Origin: Paramecium pentaurelia
Lineage: Eukaryota; Ciliophora; Oligohymenophorea; Peniculida; Parameciidae
Length of the DNA stretch: 64,000 nt
Assembly: GCA_905183005.1 (NCBI GenBank)
Contig: CAJJDO010000084.1
Span: 325,029-389,028, forward strand
Direction: 5' to 3'
Positions 49,301-61,400 of this stretch are shown in pieces. The first letter of the stretch is position 1. Each line of letters opens with the position of its first letter. Below the pieces are notes generated by a model, which saw only the letters and a list, made by a program, of their open reading frames with translations, was not told where the DNA came from and did no database searches. The position numbers and the translations under genes are program-made.

Positions 49301-51964
49301 TAATTAATGCTGAAACACTTGAAGCAATAGTAAAAGATGATTATCTAAAATATCATTTTGTTGTCTTATTTTATTTTTCATAAGGAGTTGGAGCTTATTA
49401 ATTAGATGAAAAATAAAAAGGGAAACTATTAAAATTGATTACAATAACTGAAAGATACATAACTTCTATTGGTTCTGGATTAGACAATTAGTATTTTTTT
49501 TACAAATCTAATTATTCCTTCAATTTATTAACTTAAGATCCATAATGTGCACTTTCTAATCCAAATTTTTTAATTGCTAATGTTGATTAAATGTTCAAAT
49601 TACTATTTTATTATTGTCCAACCACTTATTTAAACTATGAATCTATCATATTAATCTAGATTTATAGATGTTTTTTATTTGGTTTTTTGACTTATATGAT
49701 AGACATTTAAAATCCATTTCATACATTAGATGAATTAATTTTCTTTTATTTAGTCCCATGCAACATTATTACATGTATTATAAATTATGACAATTTCATG
49801 CATTAAAAAACATTTGAAAATAATTAATTCGAAATATATCGAAAGAGATTAGAATTAATAAAAAATAGTAATATTTATCTTAAAATAATCAAAATAATCT
49901 CTATAGCATTATTAGATTCTATTTTAGTTGAAATTTGTTTTAACATATTTGATATATTCTAAAATCAAGAACTCGAAAATTATTCATTATTTATATTCAT
50001 CATAATTGAATTAATTGAAAAATAAAAATATTTTCTGGCACAATTAAACTCATATTATGAATTAGGAAAAATTCTAAAACTAATATTATCCTACATAATA
50101 TTATTATTTTTATTAGTATTAGTATATTGTCTAGTGATTACAGACATTATATATTAATTATCGAGCATAAATGTTATTTTTTGGATATTCGGACTAATAT
50201 TTACGCTATCTATCTCTTATGTATTATAAAAAAGTCTAATGATAACTGAATTTAGTTTCTCAAGTCATAATGATATTCAATATCATAATGAAAATCAAAT
50301 TGAAATTGAGAAGTTAAATCAATCTTTAAAAGACTTGAACAAATAAAATTCAAATGAGGCAAAATTGTTCATAGAGAAATTATTTGAAGGAAAAGATTTT
50401 ATGGATGAATGTCTTTTAAAAAAGATTAAAGGAGATTAATAAATGACTGATCAAATGGAAAAAGACTTAAAATTTACAGATAAGAAAACAGAAAAGGATT
50501 TTCTTAATTCACTCAAACCCTAAAATAAATATATTTATTTTATCTATGAACTAACTATATTTGGAATAAGAATCTATTAATAAATCAATAATATTAAGAT
50601 TGCTTATCTAGTGATTTCTATAGTTTAGCTTGTGGTGATGACTTTGCTGCCTTTAATCTAAATATCTAAATTTAAACCTTTAGTTTTACTTAGTTTAAGA
50701 TTTTTCTTTTTTATTGTTCTACATTCATTGTTAGATACTAATATAAATGAAACTTTAATGTTTATGATTTCTATTTCTTTAACTCATCATCCCTAATTAG
50801 GAATTAATGGATTTTATTGTGTGTGCTTTATTTCAACAATTTTAGATATGTTAATGGTTGGAATATTCAATAATGCTAATCCCTATTACATTATAAATCA
50901 TGGATTAATTCTATTAGAAGTCAGTCTTCCACTTTTATTTCAAGTTTATAAAACAGAATTCCTATAAAGATATTAATATATCCTGTAAAATAAATTGTTA
51001 GATGAATATAAAAAGCTAAATGATGCTTTAGGTCTTTTAATGCCTCGATTCATTAAAGAAAGAATGTCAAAAGGATAAATCTAAATATCAGAAGATTAAG
51101 GAGATGTTGCCATTTTATTTTGTGATATATATGATTTTGATGACATCATCAGAAATGAATAAATAAAAGTAGTTGAATTCCTAGATAATTTGTATCGTTA
51201 ATTTGATTAATTCTGTTAAGCAAATGAATTGTAAAAAATTGAAACAGTAGGTAAGACCTATATGGCAGCAGGTGGATTAAAAGATTATAATATGTCTGAT
51301 AATTTGAATCCAACTGAAAGAATTTTAGATGCAGCTCTTTAAATGTAGGAAAGTGTTAAAACTATGAAATATGGAGATAAAAAAGCTGTTGTTCTTAAAA
51401 TTGGTATACATTATGGAAGAGTTGTCGCTGGAGTAATTGGAGCTCATAAACCATAATTTTCATTGATAGGGGATACCGTCAATACAACTAGTAGAGTTTG
51501 TTCAACGTCAGAACCAGGTATCATTACTCTAAGTTAATAAGCCTATGAGAAAGTCAGCAATAAAAAATATTAATTTAAATAAAGAGAAGTTGAAGCAAAA
51601 GGCAAAGGAACCATAAAAACATATTAGTTTATTAAAGGAAATAAAAAATAATAGTAAGCTATTCTTAAAATTGCTGATGATATTTCGAAATCTCCAAATC
51701 CCCAAAAATAAAATTCGATGATTAAAAAAATATCAGAAAATTTGAAAAATAAACAAAAAACAATTTTAAAAAAGGTTTCTCTAAATGAAGAAAAATAGGA
51801 TATTGGCCCAACAACTTTATAAAATACTAATATGAATGTAAATACAAAATTAATACCAAATGCAACTCCTCAATCAATTTAACCAATGATAAGAGCATCG
51901 TCAAGATCTGTATTTAATTCTTCATACTAAATGGGATTACTTACACCAAATGAATAGGATTAAG

Positions 51965-52043
<79 letters not shown>

Positions 52044-53830
52044 GGTTGATGAAAAAGAAAAAATTAATATCAATAATATATAAGGTGATGGGTTAAAATC
52101 AAGTATTCCTTTAGGAGGGTATGTTGCAATAGGTTCATATACAAAAAGAATATCGAATCTAGCCTTTGAATTAAATCCCGTGAAATCAAGAAAATCAATA
52201 TACAAAAGGACTGGCACTAAAACAAATATACCTGATTAAGAATAAAACTTAGGAATTGGTGCAAGTGGTTAAAAAATGACAGAAAGTATAAAAGTTGATT
52301 TGCCTGTTGTAAAGAGAAAGAGAACAAAAATAATTGCTGAAAAATAAATGGATTTTATGAATAGAATTGAATCTTTATCTGTTCACAAAACCCCAAAAGA
52401 AATGAAACTTTAATCTTATATGGAAGAATTAGAGATAAGAAAACTTATTGATATAGAAGATAGTATTTATTAAAATGAATATGATTTGAAAAATATGGAA
52501 GAAAAAGTTGAATTTAAAAAATATGGTATTTAAGAATCTGATTATAAAAGTGATAGTCATGATACTTACTTTTCAATTTATGATTAATACAAAGATTTTG
52601 ATATAAAATAGGTAAAGATTTTTATTGTTTTTCTGGTAATTTTATTGTTAATCAAGAATTTGGTTTATTATTTATCATCAACAATGAGCGAAATGTTATA
52701 GGTGATTATTATATTTAAATCAATAATTAGTTTAGTGCTTTCAATAATAATTTATCACATTAAAAAAATATTAATATTGAAATTACTTATAGGATTCTAT
52801 TTCATAATATTTTGTATAAATGATACTTTAATCATCTATGTTCATAACATATAAATGGAAATAATATTTTTGATTAGTCAAATAACTGCTGTTTATTTAA
52901 ACTTATTTTATTTATAGATCTACAATAGAAAGGATAGAATAAAATTATCTACCCTATACACAATATTAATTTTAATAAATCTAGTATATAATGAATATAT
53001 TTTGGATATTATTCTCTTTTCAATATGCATATTAGTATCAAGTTTGATTATTCAAGAGAAGGAGTTGAAGTTGTTAGCTGAAAATTATTAATGTTTTTCC
53101 CAATTTGAATCAAAAAATGCCAAATAAACATAGATTTTATAATATCTATTACCATAACACATAATAGGTAGATTCTTTTCAACAGATATAACAACAACAG
53201 ATAATTTCACTGATGTTTTTGAAAATTGTACGATTCTTTTTGCTGATATTGCAGGATTTACAAAATATTCAAGTTCAGTCGAGCCAGAATAAGTAGTCAA
53301 TATGCTTAGAATATTATTTTAATAATTTGATGAAGCATGTCAAAAATTTTAAGTTTATAAATTATACACTATTGGGGATTGCTATGTGTGTATGGGAATC
53401 ATAGATGCAAATAACAGAGATCCTGTTGGTGAAGTATTTTAATAAATTATAATTATAGGCAATTAATGTTGTTTTATTTGGATTAAAAATGATACAGATA
53501 ATTTAATAGATAAATAAAGATCCATAATTTTAGCACTTGAATATGCGAATTGGAGCACATACAGGGAGAGTGATAGGAGGTGTTGTAGGGACAGATGTTG
53601 TTAGGTATGATATTTATGGAGAAGATGTTACAACAGCTAATAAGATGGAATCAAAAGGATAAGAAGGTAAAATAATGGTAAGTTAAGCAACAAAAGATTT
53701 GATAGAGAGTGATGATGAATGCATCGGTATTTTCGATTTTGAATTTGCATAAGAAGTTTATTTGTCTTAAAATAATACTACAATATCTACTTATTTTGTT
53801 AACTTTGATTAAAATGGTGATGGTTAATGA
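46324..53830 (+). CDS. Guanylyl cyclase fused to a P4-ATPase-like domain, 2479 aa
   Basis: Starts MLYRIIEKVYKQIPLKYQQR. Introns 46423-46444, 46520-46539 and 53434-53458 give exactly 2,480 codons. The first ~1,350 residues follow a flippase (P4-ATPase) plan with membrane helices (FYLFLISVLIFLILLIPKLI), but the phosphorylation motif DKTGT is replaced (TDVIVFENPQQILKD), so ATPase activity is doubtful. Two six-helix blocks each precede a class III cyclase domain. C1 (~1575-1740): LFCDIYDFD, KIETVGKTYM (substrate Glu kept, second metal Asp replaced by Lys), NTTSR. C2 (~2275-2460): LFADIAGFT and YTIGDCY keep both metal Asps, but NxxSR is replaced by TTANK. The two halves are complementary, in the inverted order reported for ciliate cyclases. 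A poly-Asn run lies at ~1867-1893. Confidence 0.93.
51965..52042 (+). repeat. (AAT)n microsatellite encoding poly-Asn
   Basis: About 26 uninterrupted AAT units inside the cyclase gene, in frame as asparagine, in the linker after the first cyclase domain. It is likely length-variable between strains. Confidence 0.95.
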
Positions 53831-53876
53831 ATCATTTATATATTTTAAATTAGACTAATCTTTATTATACATTATT

Positions 53877-54887
53877 TCATTTATTTTTCTTAATCTTATT
53901 CAAATCACTAGGAAGGATAGACTCATATAAATCATTGACTTTTTTGAGTTTATCTAATTGTTCTTTTTATTTATTCCATCCAAAGTTGATTCTATCTGGT
54001 TCTTCATAAGTTCCCATTATTCTATCCCAAACTGATGTGAATTTACCAAAATTTTTCATCCCACCTAATCCTGGTTCATGATGAATAGTATGATGTGTAC
54101 TATATAATAAAAACTTAAATGGTAAAGCTGGAACATTATCATGAATTGAAATAGCCTTGATTTTAATAAATATATAAATTTACCCAAGAGGTTGTACATA
54201 AACCAAAGAAAAGGAATAAATTCATGTGAATGGGAAAGAGAAAACAAGACGTGAACAAAGGAACTGCTTAAGCAAATGCATCTAATGGATGAAATGCAAA
54301 TCCACTAAATGGTGTAATGTCTTTTGAAAAATGATGGATTCTATGTAATTTAATGTATAGATAAGGATATGTATGAAGCCATCTATGTACCCAATATCTA
54401 GTTATTATGATAATATCTTACGTTAATGTTTCGTCATATACAACATGTAAAATTATACTTATAGGAATATACCAATATCCATAATCACTTATATTATAAT
54501 ACATTAAACTGAATCTTGGTTATGCAACTCTTATTATAGAGACTAGGAAAGTCTCAAAAAACATGTTTATGATGGACCATTTGATGTCATAGTAGATAAA
54601 GAATTTAGCATTTAATTTTGGTAAATACAATTGTTTATTCTTTTTGAAAAAGTAATAATAAGATGAGCATGATAGAGTGAAGTATAAAGCCAATGCAAAT
54701 AAAAATGTTTAGCATACTGTTGAAACATATTCCCCAACAATTCCATCAAATCCAAATCTAATAAAATTGCCTGCATAAGACGGATGATTTTAATATTAAT
54801 CAAGTTTTATGTTTCGATCTATATTAATGAATCCCAATAACTCAGCTTGGTATATTTAATTATACACATACCTAAATACCAAATCAT
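53877..54887 (-). CDS. Fatty-acid hydroxylase superfamily (sterol desaturase-like), 318 aa
   Basis: Starts MIWYLAELLGFINIDRNIKL. Introns 54846-54871 and 54156-54183. Four or more hydrophobic helices alternate with the diiron histidine boxes of the superfamily: HRWLH, HRIHH, FHPLDAF and HHTIHH followed by GMKNFGKFTSVWDRIMGTY. All expected His residues are present. Members (C5-sterol desaturase, C4-methyl oxidase, lathosterol oxidase) oxidise lipids in the ER. The substrate cannot be set from sequence. Stop TGA 53879-53877, 46 bp from the stop of the converging cyclase gene. Confidence 0.88.
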
Positions 54888-55056
54888 CTATTAATATTGA
54901 TTATTAATTTATTTTGATTAAAATATTTGTATGAAGTAGTATTAATATGTCTGTTAATTATAGCAAAATTTAACTTTTTATATTAATAATTTCAGTTTTA
55001 TTAAGTAGTTATCTTGAATAAATACATTCGTTATTTTAGAAAAAACAATAAAATAA

Positions 55057-56189
55057 ATGCCAATATTAATAATTCTTTTATCCTTACTTTAATTATCATA
55101 ATAGATTTCCTTCATTGGTTAAACTGCTACAGGTAAGAAAAAATTAACTCAATTTAGAACGATATTTTCCTAAAATAATGAATTGGATAAAGAAATAAGA
55201 TTAAAGAATTGATCAAAGAGTTGCTTTTGAATCTATACAGTTGATGTTTAAATTTGTGGAAGAAGAACTTTCGTATGATACTGAAAACAACGAATTCTTG
55301 GAGTTATTCTAATAATAGGTAATCATCATCCTCCTATTTTTTAGATTTTTAATCTTTGTCAATCTAAAGTAGATTTTGAACTTCAAAGCTATTAAGCTAT
55401 GTATAAATTTTTGAATGAGGATCTTAAAAATGAAGTCTATTTCTTTAAAAACATGATTAAAGACAAGGAAAAGATGTTGGAATAAGATATTAAAGAAATT
55501 GAAAAATTAAAAAAATAAACCAAAGACAAGAGTAAAATAGAATAAAAGCTTAAAGATATAAGTTATCTTATTAAAGAGATAGACAAAAACTTAGAAATTG
55601 GCACTGCAGAAAAATTATATGGATTATTAGAAATAATAGAGTCCAAGGAAGTTATTGGATTATTTCAATATTAAAATGAATATTAAGAAATCTAGTAGTA
55701 CTTAAAGAACGTAGATTTGCTCTTCAAATCAAGAAATTTTTAGTAAGATAAAGTAAATTTATAATAAATTCTTTGTAGTTTGAAATTGTTAACTTAATAT
55801 CTATGGTGAAAAATGTTCTTTTAGATTTACATTTAAATATTATAATCAAATTATAAGAGGAATAATTAGATGAATATGAAGCCATGTCTTTTTTTGAAAA
55901 TAGCAAAGTCACTCATTAGATAGCAAGAGATTACTTTTAAAATGAATTACACTCATTTTTAGGTATTTTTTTAATTGATTTAATAGAAATCTTAATAAAT
56001 AAATGGGAAAATCTTTTATTGATTTAAGAAAATACCTAAGAAAATTCAGATATCTTTAAAAATTTGATTTTGCAACTTAAAAAATAAAATTCCAAAATGA
56101 TTGAAACAAACAATCACAGTATATAATTAGTTAATTTCTCAATTAAACATCTAGAATAAGAATTTTTACAATAAATAAAAAGATAATGA
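55057..56189 (+). CDS. Secreted coiled-coil protein, 343 aa
   Basis: Starts MPILIILLSLLQLSQQISFI, a clear signal peptide. Introns 55133-55157, 55319-55344, 55753-55778 and 55963-55986. The mature part is mostly coiled coil (FKNMIKDKEKMLEQDIKEIE, KLKKQTKDKSKIEQKLKDIS) with few cysteines and no membrane helix. Charge pattern and length are reminiscent of proteins stored in ciliate secretory granules, but none of the trichocyst matrix signatures I know is obvious. Stop TGA 56187-56189, 85 bp from the stop of the converging SNARE gene. Confidence 0.75.
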
Positions 56190-56274
56190 ATAAATTGAAA
56201 TGTGATTTAGAGTTATATATATAATAATAATTTAAAATAATAAAAATTCCATATACATAACTCATATATAGTTA

Positions 56275-57120
56275 TCAATAAATTTTGAAAAATAAGAAGA
56301 TCAATAGGAATCCTCCAAAAATAAACCAAACAGAATTTTTCTTAAACCATATAGACCATTCTAATTCTGCAGCTTTATCTTTGAACTGAAATAATATTTA
56401 TATTAAAATTTTACTAATTTTGAGTCTTCTTTCAAAGATTTGGCCTTCTCATTCATATCTAAATATAAATGATTAAAAATTACCTTATAATTTCTCATCT
56501 CTATCAAAGAGTAATTTGACATTTTCATTCATTATTTTTTTAAGTTCTGTCATTTCCATTTTTAATCTTTCTAGATTCTTGGATGATGATTAATCTTAGA
56601 ATTCTTATTTCTTCTTTTTTATAAACCTTTCTTTTTTTTATAAAATATATCAAATACCAAATTATTAAAAGCAATATGAATCGTTGCTTTCAATGGTTTC
56701 TAATTTAGATCTATAATTAACATTAGAGGTTCCATATCTTATTTGTAATTCCTATTAAAGAAAATTGAATTACATCTTAAAACCCTTTTTCAATTTCATC
56801 AAGATAGCAACAAGCTAATTTCAGATTAAAACTAAAATCATAAAAGACTACATAACAAACACCCATAGAAGTCTTATAAACAGCTATAAATAAAAATTAT
56901 TCAAGTACCTTTTACATTACTTTATTGAGAATCCAATTATTAATACTATACATCAGACGATAAATTGCCACGTTTCAATATTAATTTTATTTATCTTTTC
57001 ACTTCCAAGCTTAATTAGACTTTTTCATTTGATTGTACTTCACAAAGCAATAATCCATCATTTGCTCTAGCTTAATAAAAGATTGAATACTGTCATACCT
57101 ATTATTGTATCAAAAATCAT
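56275..57120 (-). CDS. SEC22: Sec22-type longin R-SNARE, 229 aa
   Basis: Starts MIFDTIIARANDGLLLCEVQ. Six introns (57071-57098, 56884-56908, 56752-56773, 56631-56657, 56459-56483, 56386-56414) give 230 codons. N-terminal longin domain: IARANDGLLL.., MGVCYVVFYDFSFNLKLACC, YLDEIEKGF. SNARE motif ~135-195: LERLKMEMTELKKIMNENVK, LLFDRDEKLQDMNEKAKSLK with the central Arg zero layer in FDRDEKL. A single tail-anchor helix (SVWFIFGGFLLIFLFFKIY) ends the protein. Sec22 acts in ER-Golgi transport. The longin + R-SNARE + YDFSFNLKLA pattern favours Sec22 over VAMP7. Confidence 0.85.
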
Positions 57121-57433
57121 AATTTTTTTATTAATTAATTAATTCAAAGAATGATTATAAAATACAATGAATTATGTAAAGTTGTAGATGTCTTAAATGT
57201 TTTGATCTACAAAATATTTCTATTAAGTATGAGTAAAAAGAAAATCGTTAATATCATAATATTTAAATACTTGGTAATATAAATAATCTATTTATAATTA
57301 ATAAAATGAGATGATGGCAATTTGGAAAAGCACCCATAAAAATATTTTATTATTTTAACATTCATTAAAAGTGCTATCATATTGTAAAATTGTGAACAAA
57401 ACAGTATTACTAGAAATGAATAGGATTGAATGA
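57121..57433. other. Intergenic, ~310 bp
   Basis: AT-rich DNA upstream of the Sec22-type gene, grading into the decayed gene. No feature recognised. Confidence 0.4.
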
Positions 57434-58561
57434 TGACAAAGATTAACTGATTATTTTTTAATTTTATCCTGAATAATTCTAAATTTTGGACTTAGTTTAG
57501 ATAAAAGGACAATAGTTATGGATATCAAAATAGAGTAATAAATTAAGGCAATATCCATATGTTTGAAATGGAACCCATTTATTATTTAAAATCTACAAAT
57601 CATAATTTATACTCTTTAAATACAGACACTCAAACATGTTTCAAAGTAGAGATTGTCAAAAGACTGATGTTTTTAAATTGGAATTTTTGTATTAAAGATT
57701 TTAGGAAGTATTTAATATTGAGTTTTTGAAGGTTAATGGAGAATAGGGAGGTAATGGAATATATATATATGTGTATTTTAAACTGTTTATGAGAATTCAG
57801 GATAGGAAATTATTGTTTTTTGAAGAACATATAGAGCATTGAATAATTTGAAGGAGGATGAAAAATGCAAATAGAATAGAGTATTATTGAGTATAATTCA
57901 TTTTAAAGTTTTAAGAATTGAAAAGCGAAAGATTACACTCATATTAACATCTATAATAGAAATATTACATAGATCGATGATGATAATATAGAGATTTAAG
58001 CAACAAGAAAAAAAAGAAATTATGAAGATCTGCTTTTTGATGAGGTAGTTCAATTTAAATAGTTTAAAAAAGTAAAATTAGCAATAACTAAATATGACAA
58101 GAAAAAAAAATCACTAATTGAAACAGTTAGTGGATGTTTTTCATGAAAAAAATTCATAATGATCTTCATTGAGATTAGAATACTTATATTTAAATGGATG
58201 ATACTTGGTTAAGTAAGAAACCTATCTATAGGTTTTGATGGAAATCATCAATTAAGAGAAATTTGATAAGTATTTGGTGAATTATTTCATATTTAACAAT
58301 TTGATTGGAAAACCAATTAATCCAAAAATTTATTAAAGAGAAGTAATTATATTTATTAATGAATAGGATAATAGTAATTATTAATATTGGAAAAAGATAT
58401 TGGATGAATTGGGGATTAAAAATTGAGAATAATTTTCAAGGTTTTTGAATGTGATTAGATTGAAATAGATGAATATTGTGAGTAGGAATAATGAGAAATT
58501 GTAATATAAATAGGATTTACAATAGCAATTCGAGATCGAAAATAATGAGTTGATTGAATGA
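57434..58561 (+). pseudogene. Decayed protein-coding gene, frames broken by shifts and TGA
   Basis: Patches of protein-like sequence occur in changing frames: DKDQLIIFQFYPEQFQILDL and QLWISKQSNKLRQYPYV, TGA, NGTHLLFKIYKS..MFQSRDCQKTDVFKLEFLYQ (57434-57750); VYENSGQEIIVF, TGA, RTYRALNNLKEDEKCKQNRV (57785-57960); ATRKKRNYEDLLFDEVVQFK (58000-58110); GKPINPKIYQREVIIFINEQ..ILDELGIKN, TGA, EQFSRFLNVIRLKQMNIVSR (58230-58561). Three or more in-frame TGA codons and several shifts have no splice solution that I could find. The composition is coding-like, unlike true intergenic DNA here. I do not recognise the ancestral family. A live gene with several unrecognised introns is possible but less likely. 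Confidence 0.5.
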
Positions 58562-58598
58562 TTAATATTTAAAAATAAAAATATCATTTTTAAAATAA

Positions 58599-58931
58599 AT
58601 GGGCAGAACAGGAATAGCAATTGGTTTAAATAGAGGATTTATAACATCCTCTTTAACAAAGAAGCAATTAAGAAGAAGACCATCATAAAGAAAAGGAACT
58701 TTAGGTAAGAGGGTGCTTTCTGTCAGAAAAGTCATCTAAGAAGTAGCAGGATTGAGCCCATATGAAAAGAGAATTATTGAATTATTCAAAACCAATCAAC
58801 CAAAAGATTTAAAGAAGGCAGGAAAATTGGCAGCTAAGAGATTGGGTACAAATAGAAGAGGAAAAAGAAAGATTGAACTTGTCTAAAATCTTTATAGAGC
58901 CATGAGAAAGTAATAATAAACAAAACATTGA
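58599..58931 (+). CDS. RPL36: Cytosolic ribosomal protein eL36, 110 aa
   Basis: Single exon, MGRTGIAIGLNRGFITSSLT to MRKQQQTKH then TGA. The family core is evident: RRRPSQRKGTLGKRVLSVRK, VIQEVAGLSPYEKRIIELFK, AAKRLGTNRRGKRKIEL, and LYRAMRK. The length matches eukaryotic eL36 (~105). Codon use is the cleanest in the region, as expected for a highly expressed gene: fewer TAA/TAG glutamine codons and more G/C. It converges on the cytidylyltransferase gene with 27 bp between stops. Confidence 0.95.
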
Positions 58932-58958
58932 TATATTACATACATTATACCAATATAA

Positions 58959-59572
58959 TCAATCTTGCTTTCTTTTTCTTCTTTAGCAAAATAACCAATC
59001 ATATTTTAATTAATAATATTCCCATAATCCCATTCCCAATTCTTATCTACTCATACCTCTTTCAATATTCCTTTTTAAATATTTATGTCTATCTTTTAAT
59101 ATCTTTCCAATAATATCAGTAGTAGATATGCCTTCAGTTCTTTTAGTTGCCTATTCATATATGTATCTTTATATTACCTTGAATTTTCCAAGTTTCTTGC
59201 ACAAAGCATATGCATCATCGACATCAGCAGTTGTATATGGAATATCATCATGAGCAACATAATCGATACGATGATCATTGAGGAATTTCTCATCGATTAT
59301 CCATGGAGCAGGATAGATGACTTCATCAGCCCTTAAAATATATAAATTTACACTTACCATTTACAATGTTTAACACTTTCAGTTCTTTAGTAACCATCCA
59401 TCACAGATTTTCCTTTAAATTTCTCAACATCCTCTTAAGAACAAACTCCAACAATCAAATAAGTATTTGGAAAGAGCTTCTTGCATTATTCTAATTAACG
59501 TGCATGTCCATAATGAAACATATCATAGACTCCATCTGCATATACACGTACTTATTTTTCTTCTGTATTCAT
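58959..59572 (-). CDS. Choline-phosphate cytidylyltransferase-like, 186 aa
   Basis: Starts MNTEEKQVRVYADGVYDMFH. Introns 59332-59357 and 59151-59177. Motifs of the cytidylyltransferase fold are all present: YADGVYDMFHYGHARQLEQ (HxGH-type HYGH), VGVCSQEDVEKFKG, YQRTESVKHCKWADEVI, APWIIDEKFLNDHRIDYVAH, DDIPY and RTEGISTTDIIGKIL. CCT makes CDP-choline, the regulated step of phosphatidylcholine synthesis. After the RTEGIST motif there is only a short basic tail, so the amphipathic membrane-binding helix of animal CCT is missing. CDP-ethanolamine enzymes carry two such domains, so a choline enzyme is favoured. The ATG is 24 bp from that of the divergent gene. Confidence 0.88.
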
Positions 59573-59596
59573 TTAAATAAATAAAATATTAAAATA

Positions 59597-60392
59597 ATGT
59601 AAATAAATGGCCGTTTGTAATTTGACTTAAAACTAGATGATAAAGATTATAAAATATGTGGAAACATTTTCCTGAAAGAAAACATATCTACAGATGTTGA
59701 AAAAGAAGCTGAAACTATTGCCAATAGAATCGTTGAAAAAGTCCGATAAAAATCATTAAACAAATCAATCAATAAATCTGTATAAAACAAATACGAATCA
59801 TAATCAGCTACTAAATTTAGTCAAACTGAACATTTCAAATCTATTGAATAATGTAATTCTCGATAAGAAACTTTAAAAAATGACTATAAATAACCATTTA
59901 TTTCTGAATATCAGACTGAGTATAGATCCTCTTGTAAATTTAATAATGAAAATCAATAATTAGATATTTGTGAATTAATTACTCCTTAAAAACATAAACA
60001 AAGAAATACTAAATCTTAGTAATGCATTAAAAAAGATTAACAAATTAATAAATAGTCTACTATCTAATTAGCTGAAAGCCAATATATTATTGAAAACAAT
60101 ACAAATAGCAATATTAAAGATGGAAAACATATTATTTAATTGATGTATTCTTTTATACTATGATTTTAGAGACAATGCTCATAATCTGATAAGAAAGAAC
60201 TCATAAATTTTAAATAAAGTTTAACTCTAGTCTCCTCTTAAATCATCAATTAATACTAAATCATCTCTAAGTATCAAAACTTCAATCAATACATAATCAA
60301 ATAAAAAGAAAGAAGATATTGTTACTCAATTATTAGGAAGTCTAAGAAATGCAAAAAAAATTAAAGATGAATATTAAAAAAGATTCTTTTGA
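59597..60392 (+). CDS. Hypothetical Gln/Ser/Lys-rich protein, 256 aa
   Basis: Starts MQINGRLQFDLKLDDKDYKI (ATG 59597-59599, not the later ATG of another frame); one intron 60145-60169; TGA 60390-60392. A short N-terminal segment (LDDKDYKICGNIFLKE) seems ordered, followed by a helix (EKEAETIANRIVEKVRQKSL); most of the rest is low-complexity. A C-terminal helix (EDIVTQLLGSLRNAKKIKDE) may be an interaction site. Family not recognised. Confidence 0.65.
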
Positions 60393-61186
60393 TTACTTAT
60401 ATTTATTAATACATAAAGTAATATCATTTCAAAGTATATATATTTATTAATATCAATATTCAATAAGATATATTAAATTATGAATCTTTTTAAATCCTTT
60501 AAATTTTATCTATTAATTACTCATATAAATTAAAAAAAATTAATTCTCTAATAAAATTATTCACTTAACATCATTAGATATTCATAATTAAAAAATAACT
60601 GAATATTAAAATTCAATCATATTATTATATATCTCAATAATGAAGTTCAGATATTGTTTATTTCTATCTTTAAATATTATAATCTATTCATATTTCTCAT
60701 TTAAATTTTCTTTTATATCAAAATAGTGAGAAATTCCTTTTATTGTTAATTTAATTTCAACATTTATTAAACTAATTTTTGTTGAGAAAGCATCACAGTG
60801 ATGAATTAATCAAGTATCAATAATAAATTCAGCATCATAATCCATTTTAACATCAAAGATTATATATATTATTTAATCTTTTTTACAATATTGGATAATA
60901 GAAATCTTAAATCTAGGCTTAAAAGCCTTTATTATTTACATAATAATCTCTGTATCAATGATTTCTTTATTAATTATATTTAATATCTTAAATAATAATA
61001 ATATTTTGATTAAAAGATTAATTTATTATAATTAAGATTCTATATAATGATAAAAGAAGACATTTAAAAATAAAATCATTATATTTTATATTAATTAAGA
61101 TGTATAAGATTTCTAATTATTTTTAATTTGTCATTAATAATTATATTTAATGTCTTAATAAAAATAAACAGTTTTTAATTATAATA
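60393..61186. other. Intergenic, 794 bp, no gene seen
   Basis: AT-rich; the longest ATG frame (from 60641) ends after about 30 codons at TGA. No RNA motif recognised. Confidence 0.5.
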
Positions 61187-61369
61187 ATGAAGAAATGTAA
61201 CACATTAGTTAATATATTTAGTGGTGGATGTTTAATGTTGATGTATGATTCAGATGATGAAGTTGATAAATTTAATTAAAGTCTTCAGGAAAGCTAAATC
61301 CAATTATAAAAAACAGCTACTAAAATGCAGCAAATTTAACTATAGAATAATCACAATATTAAAAAATGA
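61187..61369 (+). CDS. Possible small protein, 60 aa
   Basis: A ciliate-code frame MKKCNTLVNIFSGGCLMLMY to TGA 61367-61369. Its C-terminal half (EVDKFNQSLQESQIQLQKTA) looks like a short amphipathic coil. It sits 31 bp upstream of the next ATG on the same strand. Too short for certainty; it could be chance or a 5' exon of a larger gene. Confidence 0.35.
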
Positions 61370-61400
61370 TAATATATTAATAAATCAATCTATATAAATA

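Noticed and set aside
60645..60735. Short frame starting MKFRYCLFLSLNII resembling a signal peptide
   Set aside because: Ends at TGA after about 30 codons with no spliced extension that I could find.
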